From NCBI GenBank assembly GCA_049841135.1, contig JASGHK010000008.1, forward strand, positions 620,001 to 684,000: a stretch of DNA of 64,000 nucleotides. Reading direction: 5' to 3'. The position numbers were made by a program, and so were the translations under genes. Shown here one piece after another: positions 47,901 to 58,501 of the stretch. Position 1 is the stretch's first letter. Each line of letters begins with the position of its first letter. Under the pieces are notes generated by a model. The model worked only from the letters and a program-made list of their open reading frames with translations, ran no database searches and was not told the origin of the DNA. Origin of the DNA: JACRCT01 sp049841135. GTDB lineage: Bacteria; Myxococcota; Myxococcia; Myxococcales; UBA5297.

Positions 47901-50900
47901 AACAGGTCGACGCGCGCCAGGTCGAGGTCGAGCTCTTCGCCTTCGATGTTCTGCGCCTGCTCCAGGAAGCCGGCGGCGGTGCGCGGGTCGGCCAGGCGGG
48001 TCCGCGCGACGTCCGCCAGGCGCAGGAACAGCGTGCGCGAGCGCGAGCCCTTGCACAGGGCGCGGGCATGCCGCGCCAGCATGGCCAGGGCGCGCTCCGG
48101 CTCGGTGGGCAGCAGGGCCTCGAAGAGACGCTCGGCGGCGGCGGCGTCCGACGGCTCGCGGGCGAGCAGCGCCTCGAGCGCCGCGGCGGCCCGCTCCACG
48201 TCGCCCGACTCGTGCAGCAGCTCGGCCCAGGCCAGGTGCACGTCACGGGCCTCGTCGGGCTCGTGCTCGAAGTCCACCTTCGCCGCCGCGCGCTCGAGCA
48301 GCGGCAGCGCCTCGGCCACCGCGCCCGCAGCGTAGAGCAGACGGGCGAGCCGCCGCACCACGAACAGGTCGCGCGGGGCCCGCGACTGCGCCAGGCGCGC
48401 GTAGCGCAGCGCGAGGCCGGCGTCGACCCGGCCCGCCTCGGCGCGCTCCGACAGGTCGAGCAGCCGCCGCGACGCCGGACCGTCGGCGAGAGCGCGCGCG
48501 AGCCGCTCCCCCAGCGGCAGCGCCTCGTCCAGCGCGCCGCGAGCGACCAGCAGCACGAAGAGGCGCTCCTCCACCTCGGGCAGCGCCCGGTCGTACGAGA
48601 GGGCCTTGCGCAGCGCCGCCTCGGCGCGCTCGGGCTCCCCCAGGCGCACGAGGGCTTCGGCCAGCTCGCTCGACTGCAGCGCCGCCTCGCGCCGGTCCGG
48701 CAGCGGCAGCGCGAGCAAGCGCTCGAGGGCGCCGACCAGGCCCCGGTCGTCGCGGGTCTCCAGGCACAGCGCGCGCAGGGCCTTGAGCGCCAGACGGTCG
48801 CCCGGCGAGGCCTTCAGGGCGAGGTCCAGCAGGCCGCGCGCGAGCTGGCCGTCCGCCTCGGCGCGGGCGAGCGAGGCCGCGCGCAAGAGCGTGGCGCACC
48901 GCTCGGAGCCCTCGTGACGGTCCGCCAGCCGCACCAGGACCGCCGCCGCCTCACGGCGCTCGCCGTCCCCCGCGTGCAGGCCGGCCAGGGCCTCGAGCGC
49001 GTCGTCGGCCAGAGACGATTCGGCGCTCGCCAGCTCGCAGGCCCGGGCGACCAGGCGCTTGGCCTCCGGGCGCCGCCCGACCTCGCCCAGCCGGCAGCCT
49101 GCCGCGAGCAGCCGCTCGGCGGCGTCGGCCTCGCCAGCCTCGGCGGAGAGCACTGCGCGGCGCGCCAGGGCGTCGGCCTCCAGCCCCCGGTCACCCGCCT
49201 TGCGTGCGGCTTCGATGAGCTTGTCGAGCAGGCCCGACGGCCGTCGCGAGGCGGAGGCGGCCTCGGCCCAGGCCGAGGCGGCCTCGGCCCAGCGGCCCAG
49301 CTCCGAGAGCGACTCGCCGCAGCGGGAGAGCAGGCGCACCCGCTCGTCGGGCGTCTCGGCCAGCGAGAGCAGGCGGTGCAGCACGCGCACCCGCTCGGCG
49401 GCCTCGCCGGGACGGTCCAGCGCCGAGGCCAGGGCCTCGAGGCAGGGCCGGTCGGCCGGGCTGAGCTTGAGCGCGTCGCGCCAGGCCTCCAGCGCGTCGG
49501 CGCGGCGCTCGGGAAAGGCGTGGAGCACGCCGGCCAGCTCGCGCAGGGTGGCGATGGCCGCGCTGCCCTGCTGGCGGGCGGCGAGGCGCTCCAGCGTGCG
49601 CGCCAGGTCGGCCGAAGAGCCCGTCCTGCGCTGCAGCGCCGCCAGCTCGACCAGGGCCGCCTCGTCGCGCGGGGCGTTCTCGGAGTAGGCGGCGAGCAGC
49701 TCCTGCGCCCCCTCCAGATCGCCCAACTCCGCGGCGGCGCGCGCCGCGACGCGCTGCAGCCGGGTCCGCTCGTCGAGCTCGAGCGCGTCGGGGTCGCGCG
49801 GGCTGCGCAGGGCGACGCGCGCGTGGGCGAGCGCCGCGGCCGCATCCTTCTCCTTGAGCTTGAGCCAGGCCAGGGTGGCCCGCGCGGGCGGGTAGTCGGC
49901 GTCGCGCTCGAGCGCGGCGGCCAGCAGCGTCCGGAAGCGGCCCGGGTCGGCGTCCTTGATCGACGCCGCGGCGCGGTACAGGCGGCGGGAGGCGGCGCGG
50001 CCCTCGACGTCGAAGGAGGCGCGGCGGGCGAAGAGCTCGCTCGCCTTGACCGGATCCCGGCCGGCGAGCGCGGCGTGGGCGAGCGCGTCGAGCGCCCCCG
50101 GCGCCGCCGGCCCGTCGGGGTCGGCCTCCAGGCTGGCGGTCCATGCGGACCGCGCCACCTCGGCCTCGCCGAGGTCCTCGTACAGCTTGGCGGCGGCGGC
50201 AAACTGGGCGGCCGCGGCGCCCACGAGCCCGGCCGAGAGCTTGGCGCGACCGCGGGCGAGCCGGGCGGCGGCGCGGTCGGAGGCGCGGCCGGAGTCGGCG
50301 AGCAGCGCGTCGAGACGGCTGCCCAGGTCGTCGTCCTCGGGCCGCGTGGCGAACGCCAGCGCCAAGGCTTCCAGGGCCGTGTCGCGCTCGCCCAGCGCCT
50401 GGCAGGCGCGGCCCAGACCGGCCTGCATGCGGGCCACCTCCTCGGCGCGGGCCTCGCGCGGGAGGGTGGAGAGCAGGGAGCGGTAGGCTTCGCGCGCCAC
50501 CGCGGGTCGGCCGTGCTCCAGGCAGAGCTCGGCGAGCTGCTCGACCAGGGCGCGGTCCTCGGGGGCGAGCGCGGCGGCCTTCTCCAGGAGCGGCAGCGCC
50601 TCGGCTCCCCGGCCCAGCTTCTGGTGGTAGAGGGTGGCCAGCTCGCGCAGCGCGCCCGCGGCCGGCACGAACTGGCCGTCCTTCTCCAGGGCGCGGGCGA
50701 GCGAGGCGAGCGCCGGCGCGAGCGCAGCGAAATCGCCGCGGCGGCGGTGCACTTCGACCAGCGCGGCGCGGTCGGCGAGCTGCTCGGGCTCCAGGGCGAG
50801 CGCGCGGGTGAGCGCGTCGGCGGCGAGGTCGAGGTCCTGCGCGACGTCGCGGGCGCCGCGAGCGAGCCGGCGCAGCAGCGCGGCCTTGGCGCGCGGCTCG

Positions 50901-53100
50901 GTGGCGAGCTCCGAGAGCTTGAGCAGCGAGCGGCACAGGCGGGGGCCGTCGAGCTGCGACTCGGCGAGCGCGGCCATGGCCTCGAGCGCGCGGGTGAACC
51001 GGGGGTCGACGAGCAGCGACTGCTCGAGCACGGCCTCGGCGCGGGCCGGCTGCGCGAGTGGGCCCATGAAGACTCGCCGGCCTCGGTCAAGAGCGCGGTG
51101 CGTTCGGCCGGGTCGACCGCGGAGGCAGCGCAGCGCTCACAGGCCTTGGCCAGCAGGTCCCACTTGCCTTCGATGCGCCAGGCCGGCAGCAGGGCCCGCA
51201 GGGCGACGGGGTCCTCGGGGTCGAGCGAGAGCGCCGCCTCGAAGTGCCGGCGCGCCGCGAGGAGGTCGCCGAGGCGGTCGGTGCAGATCCGCGCCAGGGC
51301 GTGGTGGGCGCGGTGCGCGCTGGCGCGGGCCACCTCGGCGTTGCGGCCGCGCGACAGCCAGCCCTCGGCGGCGATGGCGGAGCGCTGGTAGCTCTCGACG
51401 GCCTCCGCCGGCCGCCCCAGCCGCTCGAGGAGCGCCCCCAGCTCGAGCGAGGCCTCGAAGCGCTCCGGCGCCAGACGCTCGGCCTCCTGGTAACGCAAGA
51501 GCGCGTTGGCCGGGTGGGCGAGACCCGCGTCCCAGGTGCCCCCGGCCTCCAGGCAGCTGAGCGCCTCCAGGTCGCGGTCGCCGCGGCGCTGGGCCTCGGC
51601 CCGCAGCTCGTCGAGCAGCTTGATGGCGCGCAGGTGCTCGCCGTCGGCGCGGCACAGGCGCTCGAGGCCGAGGAGCGCGTCGGGGTCGGACGGAACCCGG
51701 CGCAGCGCCGCGTCGAAGTGCAGGCGCGCGGCGGCGCGGTCCTTGGTGAGGCGCCCCAGGATCTCGCCCAGGCGGACGTGGGCGCGGGTGGCCTGGGCCG
51801 GGTCGCGGGCCAGCGCGGCGATGCGGCGGTACGCCCGGAGCGAGCCCTCGGGCTCGCCCGCGCGGTCGCTCGCGATCGCCAGGGCCTGAAGGCAGTCCAG
51901 GTCGTCGGGTCGGATGGCGAGCGCGTCCTGGAAGGCGCGGCTGGCCAGGCCGGGAGCCGGGGCGAGCAGCGCGCGGCCGGCGGCGGCGAAGGCGTGGAAG
52001 GCGCTCGCCTCCTCGTTGCGGGCACGCGCGAGGGAGCCCAGCTTGAGGAAGAGCTCGCCGGCGGCCTTGTGCTCACCCCGCGCCAGCCGGAGGTTGGCCT
52101 CGACCACAGCGGCACCGCCGTCCCCGGCCGAGCCTGGCGCAGCGCCATGGCCAGAATCGAGCGCCAGGTCCTGCGCGTCCCAGCGGGCGGCGAGCAACCC
52201 CAGCAGGCGCTCGCGGGCGAATGGGTGCGAATCGGTCCCCTCGCCGCGGCGCAGGTAGTAGGCCTCGGCGGCGGCGAGGTCGCCGCGCGAGAGCAGCTCC
52301 TCGCCCTCGGCGAAGGCCCGCGTGCCCTCGACGCACGAGAGCAGCTCGGCGTCCAGGGCCACCTCGGCGCGGGCACCGCTCTCGAAGTGGAGGTGGAACG
52401 AGCGCGGGCCGGGATCGACCCTGCCCAGGCGGGCGCCGGAGAAATCGGGGACGCGGAAGCCGCGCAGCGGCACCGCGTGGCGCACGAGCTGCTCGACCGG
52501 ATCGAAGGCGACGCCGACGGCGCCGAAGGCCTTGGACTCGGGGACCGCCGCCGACTGCAGCGCGCCCCGCGCGAGCAGCGCCGCCGCGAACGGCGCCGGG
52601 ACGGGCGCCGGGCCGTACAGGCGCACGTCGTAGACGCAGGCCAAAACCCCGCTGCCCTCGGGCTGGAAGCCGACCCGGAAGGTGAAGGGGGCGGGCCCCT
52701 GCGGCGCGTGGAGCAGGCCTTCGCCCTCGAACAGCCCCGGGGCCAGGTGCAGGCGCAGGCCGGCCACGTGCTCGGCGCAGGCCTGCTGGACGCGGGAGGC
52801 GGCGCGGGCGAACAGCTCGTGGCCTATCTCGAGGTCCAGGTAGCCGAAGCGGCACTTCTTGCGCTGGTAGCGCGTGGCGGCGCCGCCGGCGATGTCGAAC
52901 GGGAAGCTGACGTCCGGGACGATCAGCGCCAGGTCGGCGATGGACAAACCTTCGCCGAGCGGCGTCGGGCCGAACCCCACGTACACCTGCCGGTCGTGCA
53001 GGCGCAGCTGCGGCAGCGGGAACTTGCGAGGACCCGGTGCAGGGCGTGCCGGCTCGGCAGGGGCCGTCGTTGCTGCTTTGGGATCGGCGTCTGCGGCCAT
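41987..53100 (-). CDS. Giant TPR protein of about 3,700 residues (four frame breaks)
   Basis: Corrected length is 11,112 bases, 3,703 residues. ATG 53100 has AAGGGG upstream. Layout: an N-terminal beta-rich domain (about 1-280; VYVGFGPTPLGEGLSIADLA, FPFDIAGGAATRYQRKK), then some 3,100 residues of continuous TPR-like helical pairs of the A-x-x-L-x-x-x-L-x-x-D-P type, then a C-terminal domain (about 3440-3703) with LYVPEALGPVSRLLRVL and LGRYGVGEADQVG. Breaks: GACTC 51071-51075, GAATC 46794-46798, GATTC 44790-44794, GAAGCTC 42431-42437. Each returns to GAGCTC or GATC with a one-base change. No signal peptide, so probably a cytosolic scaffold. Confidence 0.85.
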
Positions 53101-53208
53101 GCGCCCCTTCAGCGGGAAAGCGGTGGTTGGCGCGGAGACGCTCCGCGGGCCGCTCGCTCGCCCTCGACGGTCGAAATCCTAGCCCTCGTCCTGGGGGGCA
53201 TCCAGTTT

Positions 53209-53456
53209 TCAGCCGCCCTGCCGCCGGCCCAGCGCCCGGAGCGCCATCTGCGCCGACAGGAGGCCGTTGAGGATGCCGTCCTCGTAGTTGAAAGGGCCGT
53301 CTGCGTAGAGGTCGGGGTAGGCCTCAGGCGTCATCACGTCCTCGCCCGTCAGGTGGGGATCTTCTTGCGGGCCGTCTCGAGCACCTTCGCCCGTTGCGCG
53401 TCGACCATCTGGTCGAGCAGGCGATCCACCTCTCGAGCGTTCAGCTCCTGGGCCAT
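53209..53456 (-). CDS. Small protein ahead of the TPR giant (one frameshift)
   Basis: Starts MAQELNAREVDRLLDQMVDA at 53456 after GCGAGGAT. As written it stops after KKIPT at 53349, while the next frame continues HLTGEDVMTPEAYPDL ... FNYEDGILNGLLSAQMALRA to 53209. One extra base in the GGGGATC run at 53355-53361 (plus strand) joins them into 82 residues, an exact codon multiple. Otherwise they are two tiny genes of 35 and 41 residues. No family recognised. First gene of the 53456-40017 operon. Confidence 0.6.
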
Positions 53457-53782
53457 CGGATCCTCGCAGTCACTCGCCTTCGAAAGCCTCGCGCTCCTGC
53501 CTGGCTGCGCTTGGGGGCGCATGGTAGCAGGGCCGTCTGGCCAGCCAGCACCATCCACGCCGGTCGCCATCGACCGCCAGCGCGCCAACTCTTCCTCGAT
53601 TTTCGATTGGCTGGCGATAGGTGCGCCGGCCGCGGAGGGCCGGTACTCCCCAGCCAATCGACCTCCAACCCATCGACCGCCAATGGATCGCGCAGCCGCG
53701 CCGGTTCTTCCTCCGTCGCATTGGTGCGCCGGCCCAATTCCGCCTCGCCGCGGCCGCGCGGCGATGCCATGCTTGGGGGGAG
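53457..53782. repeat. Structured divergent intergenic region
   Basis: A 12-bp inverted repeat, TCGATTGGCTGG (53603-53614) with CCAGCCAATCGA (53650-53661), encloses a second hairpin (GCCGGCC ... GGGCCGG). GGTGCGCCGGCC occurs twice (about 53620 and 53724), and GCCAATSGATCG-like and CATCGACCGCCA words recur. It lies between divergently read genes and probably carries both promoters. No gene seen. Confidence 0.5.
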
Positions 53783-54080
53783 ATGCCGCCCAGGAAAGTC
53801 ATCGACATGCCGGAGGAGCAGTTCGTCGGCGCGCTCGAGCGTCAGGTGGAGCAGCTGCTCGAGCGCGTGGTCGCGACGCTGCGCGAAGGCGACAAGAGCC
53901 GCACCGCGCGCGACCTGGCGGACGAGGCCGAGAGGATCCTGACGGCGTCGGGGCGCAAGCGCGCCGGGGAGCGACGGGATGGCGTTCGGGGTGGGCGAGA
54001 GGCCGGAGAAGAGCGTGGCGGCATTGCTGGACGGGGTGGACTACCCCGCCGACCGCGAGGATTCTGGTCGAGGCGGCTGA
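53783..54080 (+). CDS. Small helical protein overlapping the DUF2795 gene
   Basis: MPPRKVIDMPEEQFVGALER begins a convincing amphipathic helical protein with a run of heptad-like residues (RQVEQLLERVVATLREGD). After about residue 65 the frame becomes Arg/Gly-rich and less protein-like, where the next gene already runs in another frame. With the GATTC at 54060 corrected it ends at 54080 (98 residues). The true C-terminus is uncertain. No family recognised. Confidence 0.5.
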
Positions 54081-54294
54081 GGACTCGGAGGCCGCGCTCG
54101 ACGTCATCAACTTCCTCAAGAGCTTGCCGCGGGAGCGCTACGACTCCCTGGAGATGGTCCAGCGCGACCTCGGCGAGGCCGCCCGCCGCTTCGGCATGGG
54201 AGGCCACGCGCCCCTCGTCGGCTCGGTCGACCGGCGCAACCTTGGCCGTGACGCGGTCGAGGAGAACATCGACGGCAACTCGCGCCATCCGTAG
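53979..54294 (+). CDS. DUF2795 protein (one frameshift)
   Basis: Starts MAFGVGERPEKSVAALLDGV. DYPADREDLVEAAEDSEAAL, DVINFLKSLPRERYDSLEMV match the DUF2795 pattern (YPAxxEDLxxxA ... LPxxxYxSxxxV), a small domain found in many actinobacteria and myxobacteria, function unknown. The break is GATTC at 54060-54064; as GATC it reads REDLVEAAED and gives 104 residues. It overlaps the 3' part of the preceding gene. Confidence 0.7.
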
Positions 54295-54478
54295 AGCGAG
54301 CGGCCATCCGCTCGCCCAGATTGAAGAATTCCAGCGTCACGACAAGGAGCACTGCCGCTCTCGCCGTGGCTGGACAAACCACTTCTAGGCGCGCTCCCGA
54401 AGGTGATAAATGAAGTGGCTTTCAGGGACTAGGGGTTGGGGGACAGCCATGCATCCCCCCGAGACCTCTTGAGCGACG
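54295..54478 (+). promoter_or_regulatory. Leader region of the kinase-FHA operon
   Basis: AT-richer DNA with GATAAAT at about 54404-54410, a possible -10. No strong -35 or ribosome site could be fixed. Confidence 0.25.
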
Positions 54479-56492
54479 ATGTCCAGCTCTGCAGCCGCGT
54501 GCGCCATCTGCGGAAAGCCCCACTCCGCGCTCGACCCTTGTGAAGGGGCGGCGGAGACGCGCCTTCCCAGCGCCCACCACGGCTCCACGCCGGCGACCCT
54601 CTACCCCGACGCCCAGGACGAGATGATTGGCCAGTCGCTGGGCAACTTCCGGATCGTCCGGATGCTCGGCAAGGGTGGCATGGGCACGGTCTACCTGGGC
54701 GAGCACGCCATCATCGGCAGCAAGGTGGCCATCAAGTTCCTCCACCCGCACCTCGTCGGCGAGAAGACGCTCATCGAGCGCTTCTTCGCGGAGGCGACCA
54801 GCGTCAACCTCATCGGGCACGAGAACATCGTCAGCATCTTCGACCTGTCGATGATGCCGCCCAACCGCTGGTACCTGGTGATGGAGTACCTCGAGGGCGT
54901 GCCGCTCTCGACCCTCGCCGGCACCCCCATGGCGCCCGAGGTGGCGGTCCCCATCCTCTCGCAGGCCTGCGACGCGCTGCAGGCGGCCCATGCCGCCAAC
55001 GTCGTCCACCGCGACCTCAAGCCCGAGAACATCTTCCTGGTGCGCCGCGGCGGCAGCACCCAGTTCGTCAAACTCGTGGACTTCGGCATCGCCAAGCTGG
55101 GCGCGCAGAACTCCGGCAAGCCGGGGGTCACCGCCGCCGGCCTGGTCGTCGGCACCCCGGAGTACATGTCTCCCGAGCAGTGGGTGGGCGAGGAGATCGA
55201 CGGTCGCGCCGACCTGTACGCCCTGGGCATCATCGCCTACCTGCTCGCGACCGGCCGGCTCCCCTTCTACGAGAGCTCGCCTTTGGCCTACTACACGGCC
55301 CACCGCGAGAAGACGCCCGACCGGCCTCGCCACGCGGTGCCGGCCCTGCCCGAGGCCTACGAGGAGGTCATCCTCCGGGCGCTGGCCAAGCGCCGCGAGG
55401 ACCGCTTCCAGACGGCCTTCGAGATGCGCGAGGCGCTGCGCCGCGCGGTCGAGGTCCCGCTGGCCCGGCAGCTGACGCCGTTCCCCGGCCGGATGCCGAC
55501 CCCGATGCCGCCGCCGCCTGTGGCCCCCGAGCCCGCGCCGGTCGCACCGCCGCCGCCGGTCACGGCCCCCGCGGGCCCCATCGCCCGCCAGGTCACCCCG
55601 GCGGCCGCCCCTCCCCCGCCCCCGATGGAGGCGGTCATCTCCGGGCCGGGCTACCCCGCGCGCACCGTGCCCACCGCCGACCTGACGAAGGCCGGCCTGT
55701 TCGTCCCGGCCGCGCCGCCGCACCCGGCGCTGTTCACGCGCATCAAGATCACCCTCAAGCACCCCCAGCGGGCGGTGGAGCCTCTCCGGGGACGTGGTGC
55801 GCTACGTGGACGCCGCGCAGGCCAAGGCCTGGAACCTGCCGGCAGAGGGCTTCGCGGTGCAGTTCGCGCAGCTGACGCCCGCGCAGCGGGACGTGCTCGC
55901 GCGCACCCTCGACGGCCGCGCCCTGGAGGGCGAGAAGGTCTACCCGGACGACCCCAAGGCCGAGGGGGCCATCGCCGCCTGGAACAAGCGGCTGCACGCC
56001 GACCACTACACGCTCCTGCTGTCCGAGTTCGACGCCGACCGCAGCGACGTGCGCGGCAAGCTGCGCCGGGCCCAGCAGGAGCTCGCCAAGCTCGAGGCCT
56101 GCCCGCTCTCCGAGCGCCAGAAGGTGGCGGTCAAGGCCATCGGCGAGCGGCTGCGCGCGGTCGCGGTCGCCTTCGAGAACCCGGTGCGGCGGGCCGAGTA
56201 CGACGCCTCGCTCGCCAACTGGAAGGGCATCACCCGCTGCATGGCGGAGGGGCTGGGCGCCCCCGACATGCGCACGCTGCGCAGGAGCTTCCTCGCCTCC
56301 AAGCCCAAGAACGAGACCAACGCGCAGCTGCGCGCGGTCTCGGCGGCGGCGATGGCCAAGGGCGGCAACGAGCGGGCGGCGCTGCAGGAGTTCGAGGCGG
56401 CGCTGAGCCTCGACCCGCTCAACGACGAGTTCCATCGCCAGTACTGGGCGCTCAAGCGCCGCCTGGCCAGGGAACGGGAGGGACTGCGATGA
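54479..56492 (+). CDS. Ser/Thr kinase - PilZ - helical tail fusion (one frameshift)
   Basis: A short Cys-containing head (CAICGKPH) leads to a full Hanks kinase (about 55-325): GKGGMGTVY, VAIKFL (Lys present), HRDLKPEN, DFGIAK and GTPEYMSPEQ. A Pro-rich linker (about 335-400) follows, then a myxobacterial PilZ-type domain (about 405-485; GLFV ... RYVDAAQAKAW) and a helical tail with DnaJ-like NPVRRAEYDASL and TPR-like repeats. GAGCCTC at 55778-55784 breaks the frame; as GAGCTC it reads AVELSGDVVRYV, giving 670 residues. It could link c-di-GMP to phosphorylation. Overlaps the FHA gene by ATGA. Confidence 0.9.
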
Positions 56493-57007
56493 CCAGCCTG
56501 CTGTTGTCGGTGCTCGCGCGGATGCACCGCGCGCAGACCGCCAGCGAGTTCGCAGCCGCGCGCCCGAACTGCTGGCTCGTGTGGGAGCCCGGGGTCTGGA
56601 AGCCGCCGACGAAGGACGGCGAGACCCTGGCCACCCTGAGCGTGCCCACCCCGCCGCCGGCCGTGGGCGAGGCGCTCGCGCTCGCCCTCTCCGCCCGGTC
56701 CGGCCAGCCCGGGCAGATCACGCTGGGCCGCGCCGCCAGCTGCGACATCGAGATCAACGACGCCACGCTCTCGCAGCTGCACCTGCTCTTCATGGAGGCC
56801 TCGCCGCGCGTCTGGACCGTGCGCGACGCCGGGTCCCGCAACGGCAGCTGGGTCGACCAGGTGCCCATCGCCAAGGGCGTGCCGCTGCAGCTCAAGAGCG
56901 GCTCGCGCATCCAGGCGGCCCAGGTCTGCCTGACCTACTACGACCCCGCCGGGCTGTACGACCGGCTCTTCACGCTGACGCGGACGCCGTCGAGGCTTCA
57001 GCTTTGA
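56489..57007 (+). CDS. FHA-domain protein
   Basis: 172 residues. The FHA core LGRAASCDIEIND, LSQLHLLF and DAGSRNGSWVD carries the phosphothreonine-binding Arg, Ser and Asn. Start ATG overlaps the kinase stop, with GGGAGGG just upstream, so both are made together. The obvious role is to bind a phosphothreonine on the kinase or its substrates. No output domain is attached. Confidence 0.9.
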   Translation: MTSLLLSVLARMHRAQTASEFAAARPNCWLVWEPGVWKPPTKDGETLATLSVPTPPPAVGEALALALSARSGQPGQITLGRAASCDIEINDATLSQLHLLFMEASPRVWTVRDAGSRNGSWVDQVPIAKGVPLQLKSGSRIQAAQVCLTYYDPAGLYDRLFTLTRTPSRLQL

Positions 57008-57063
57008 GGTCAGGCTTTAGGCCTTAGGCCGGTTCGCTGAACGCGTCGAGTGAACTGCACCTG

Positions 57064-58451
57064 CTAGAGGTTCTTCGCCTCCGCAGCCTTCTGCTTGTCC
57101 TGCTGCTTGAGCGGGTCGAGCTCGTCGGGGAGCACGAAGAGCTGGGGCTTGGCTCGGGCATCGGCAGGCCCTTGGCCTTCGCGAACGCCTCGGCGGCGGC
57201 GATCCGCTCCATCACCGGCGGGTGGCCGGCCCAGATGTAGCGGATGTAGGCCGGGGGGTGGACGTCGCTGAGGTTGTTGCGGGCGATCTTCACCATCAGC
57301 GAGCGGAAGGCGGCGGGCTGCTCGAGGAGCTCGAACGCGTACTGGTCGGCCCGCCGCTCCATGTGGCGGCTGTAGGCGTTGCCGAGGGGATCCGCGAAGA
57401 GCGCCGCGACCCAGCAGACGAAGAACATCATCGGCAGGCCGGCCACGTCGCGGTCGTCCTCGAAGCCCCAGCGCCCCTTCCGGCCCAGCCAGCGCATCAC
57501 CACCGCCAGCGCCCACAGCGAGGGCAGGATGGCGATGCTGGCGAAGAAGAGCCGGCCCGGGGACCGGTCCTTGAGGTGCCCCAGCTCGTGCGCGACGGCG
57601 TTGGCGATCTCCTCGGGGCTCATCGCCTTGATCAAGGTGTCCCAGAGCACGATGCGCCGCGTCGGGCCGTCGCCGGCGATGTACGCGTTGGTGCGGCGCG
57701 TGAGCTTCTCGCGCTTCTCGACGTAGACGTCCTCGTACTCGACGCTGGCCTTCTTGAGCGTGGCGACCACCGCCTGCTTCACCTCGCCCTCGGGCAGCTT
57801 CTCGTGGTCGACGAAGACCTGCGCCCGGAGCGGGTCGAGCACGCCGCCGATGAGCAGGATCCCGACGGCGCTGGGCACGCCCAACAGCAGCCACCAGTTC
57901 CGCCTGCGCCGCGCCAGGCCGTACATGCCGAAGACCAGCGCGCTCAGCACCGGCGCCTCGGTCAGGCCCGCCTTGAGCACGTCCCACCACCAGTGGGCCA
58001 GGGTCTCCACCGAGGTGCCGTGCTGATGTTCGTACCACCAGGTGAAGTAGAAGGCGGCCGGCGCGTTCTGCACGAACATGATCAGCATGAAGCACAGCAC
58101 GAAGAGCAGCGCCCCTCCCCAGGTGTCGTCGCCCCACACCTTGGAGAGCACGCCGCCGACCCGCGAGAGCAGGCCGACCCGGCCCAGCACCTCGCCCCAG
58201 CGCTTCGTCACGCGCTCGCACCAGAGCTTGAGGCGGCGGTTGAGCTTGAAGCCGAAGAAGACGCCGATGAAGACCAGGTAGAGGGCCGGGTCGACGATCA
58301 GGTTCCAGCGGTGCGGGACCTTGAACTCGTCGTGCCGCCCCACGGTCTCGGCCGTGAAGTAGCGCAACAGCTCCGGTTCGACCTCGCGCGGGCCGCAGGC
58401 GGTCAGCAGGAGGAGTGCGGCGACGGCGGCGAGCAGCAGGCGTGGGCGCAT
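57064..58451 (-). CDS. M48-family membrane zinc protease (one frameshift)
   Basis: Starts MRPRLLLAAVAALLLLTAC, a lipoprotein-like signal, followed by several membrane helices. The HELGH zinc motif sits in AVAHELGHLKDRSPGR and a third ligand lies in ERRADQYAFEL, as in CAAX-protease/HtpX (M48) enzymes. It probably degrades membrane proteins. Near the C-terminus GAGCTGGGG (plus strand, 57139-57147) is one base short of GAGCTCGGGG; restoring it gives PELFVLPDELDPLKQQ and 462 residues ending AEAKNL. It lies 50 bases downstream of priA start-to-stop order, same strand. Confidence 0.85.
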
Positions 58452-58501
58452 CGTGGCGGCGATGCTCGCAAATCTTCCGGCGCGAGGCGAGCCGCCGGCG
58501 C

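Noticed and set aside
46538..51391. A 1,617-codon open frame on the plus strand
   Set aside because: It is antisense to the TPR giant. High GC content leaves antisense frames open; the translation is Gln/Arg/Gly-rich with no domain.
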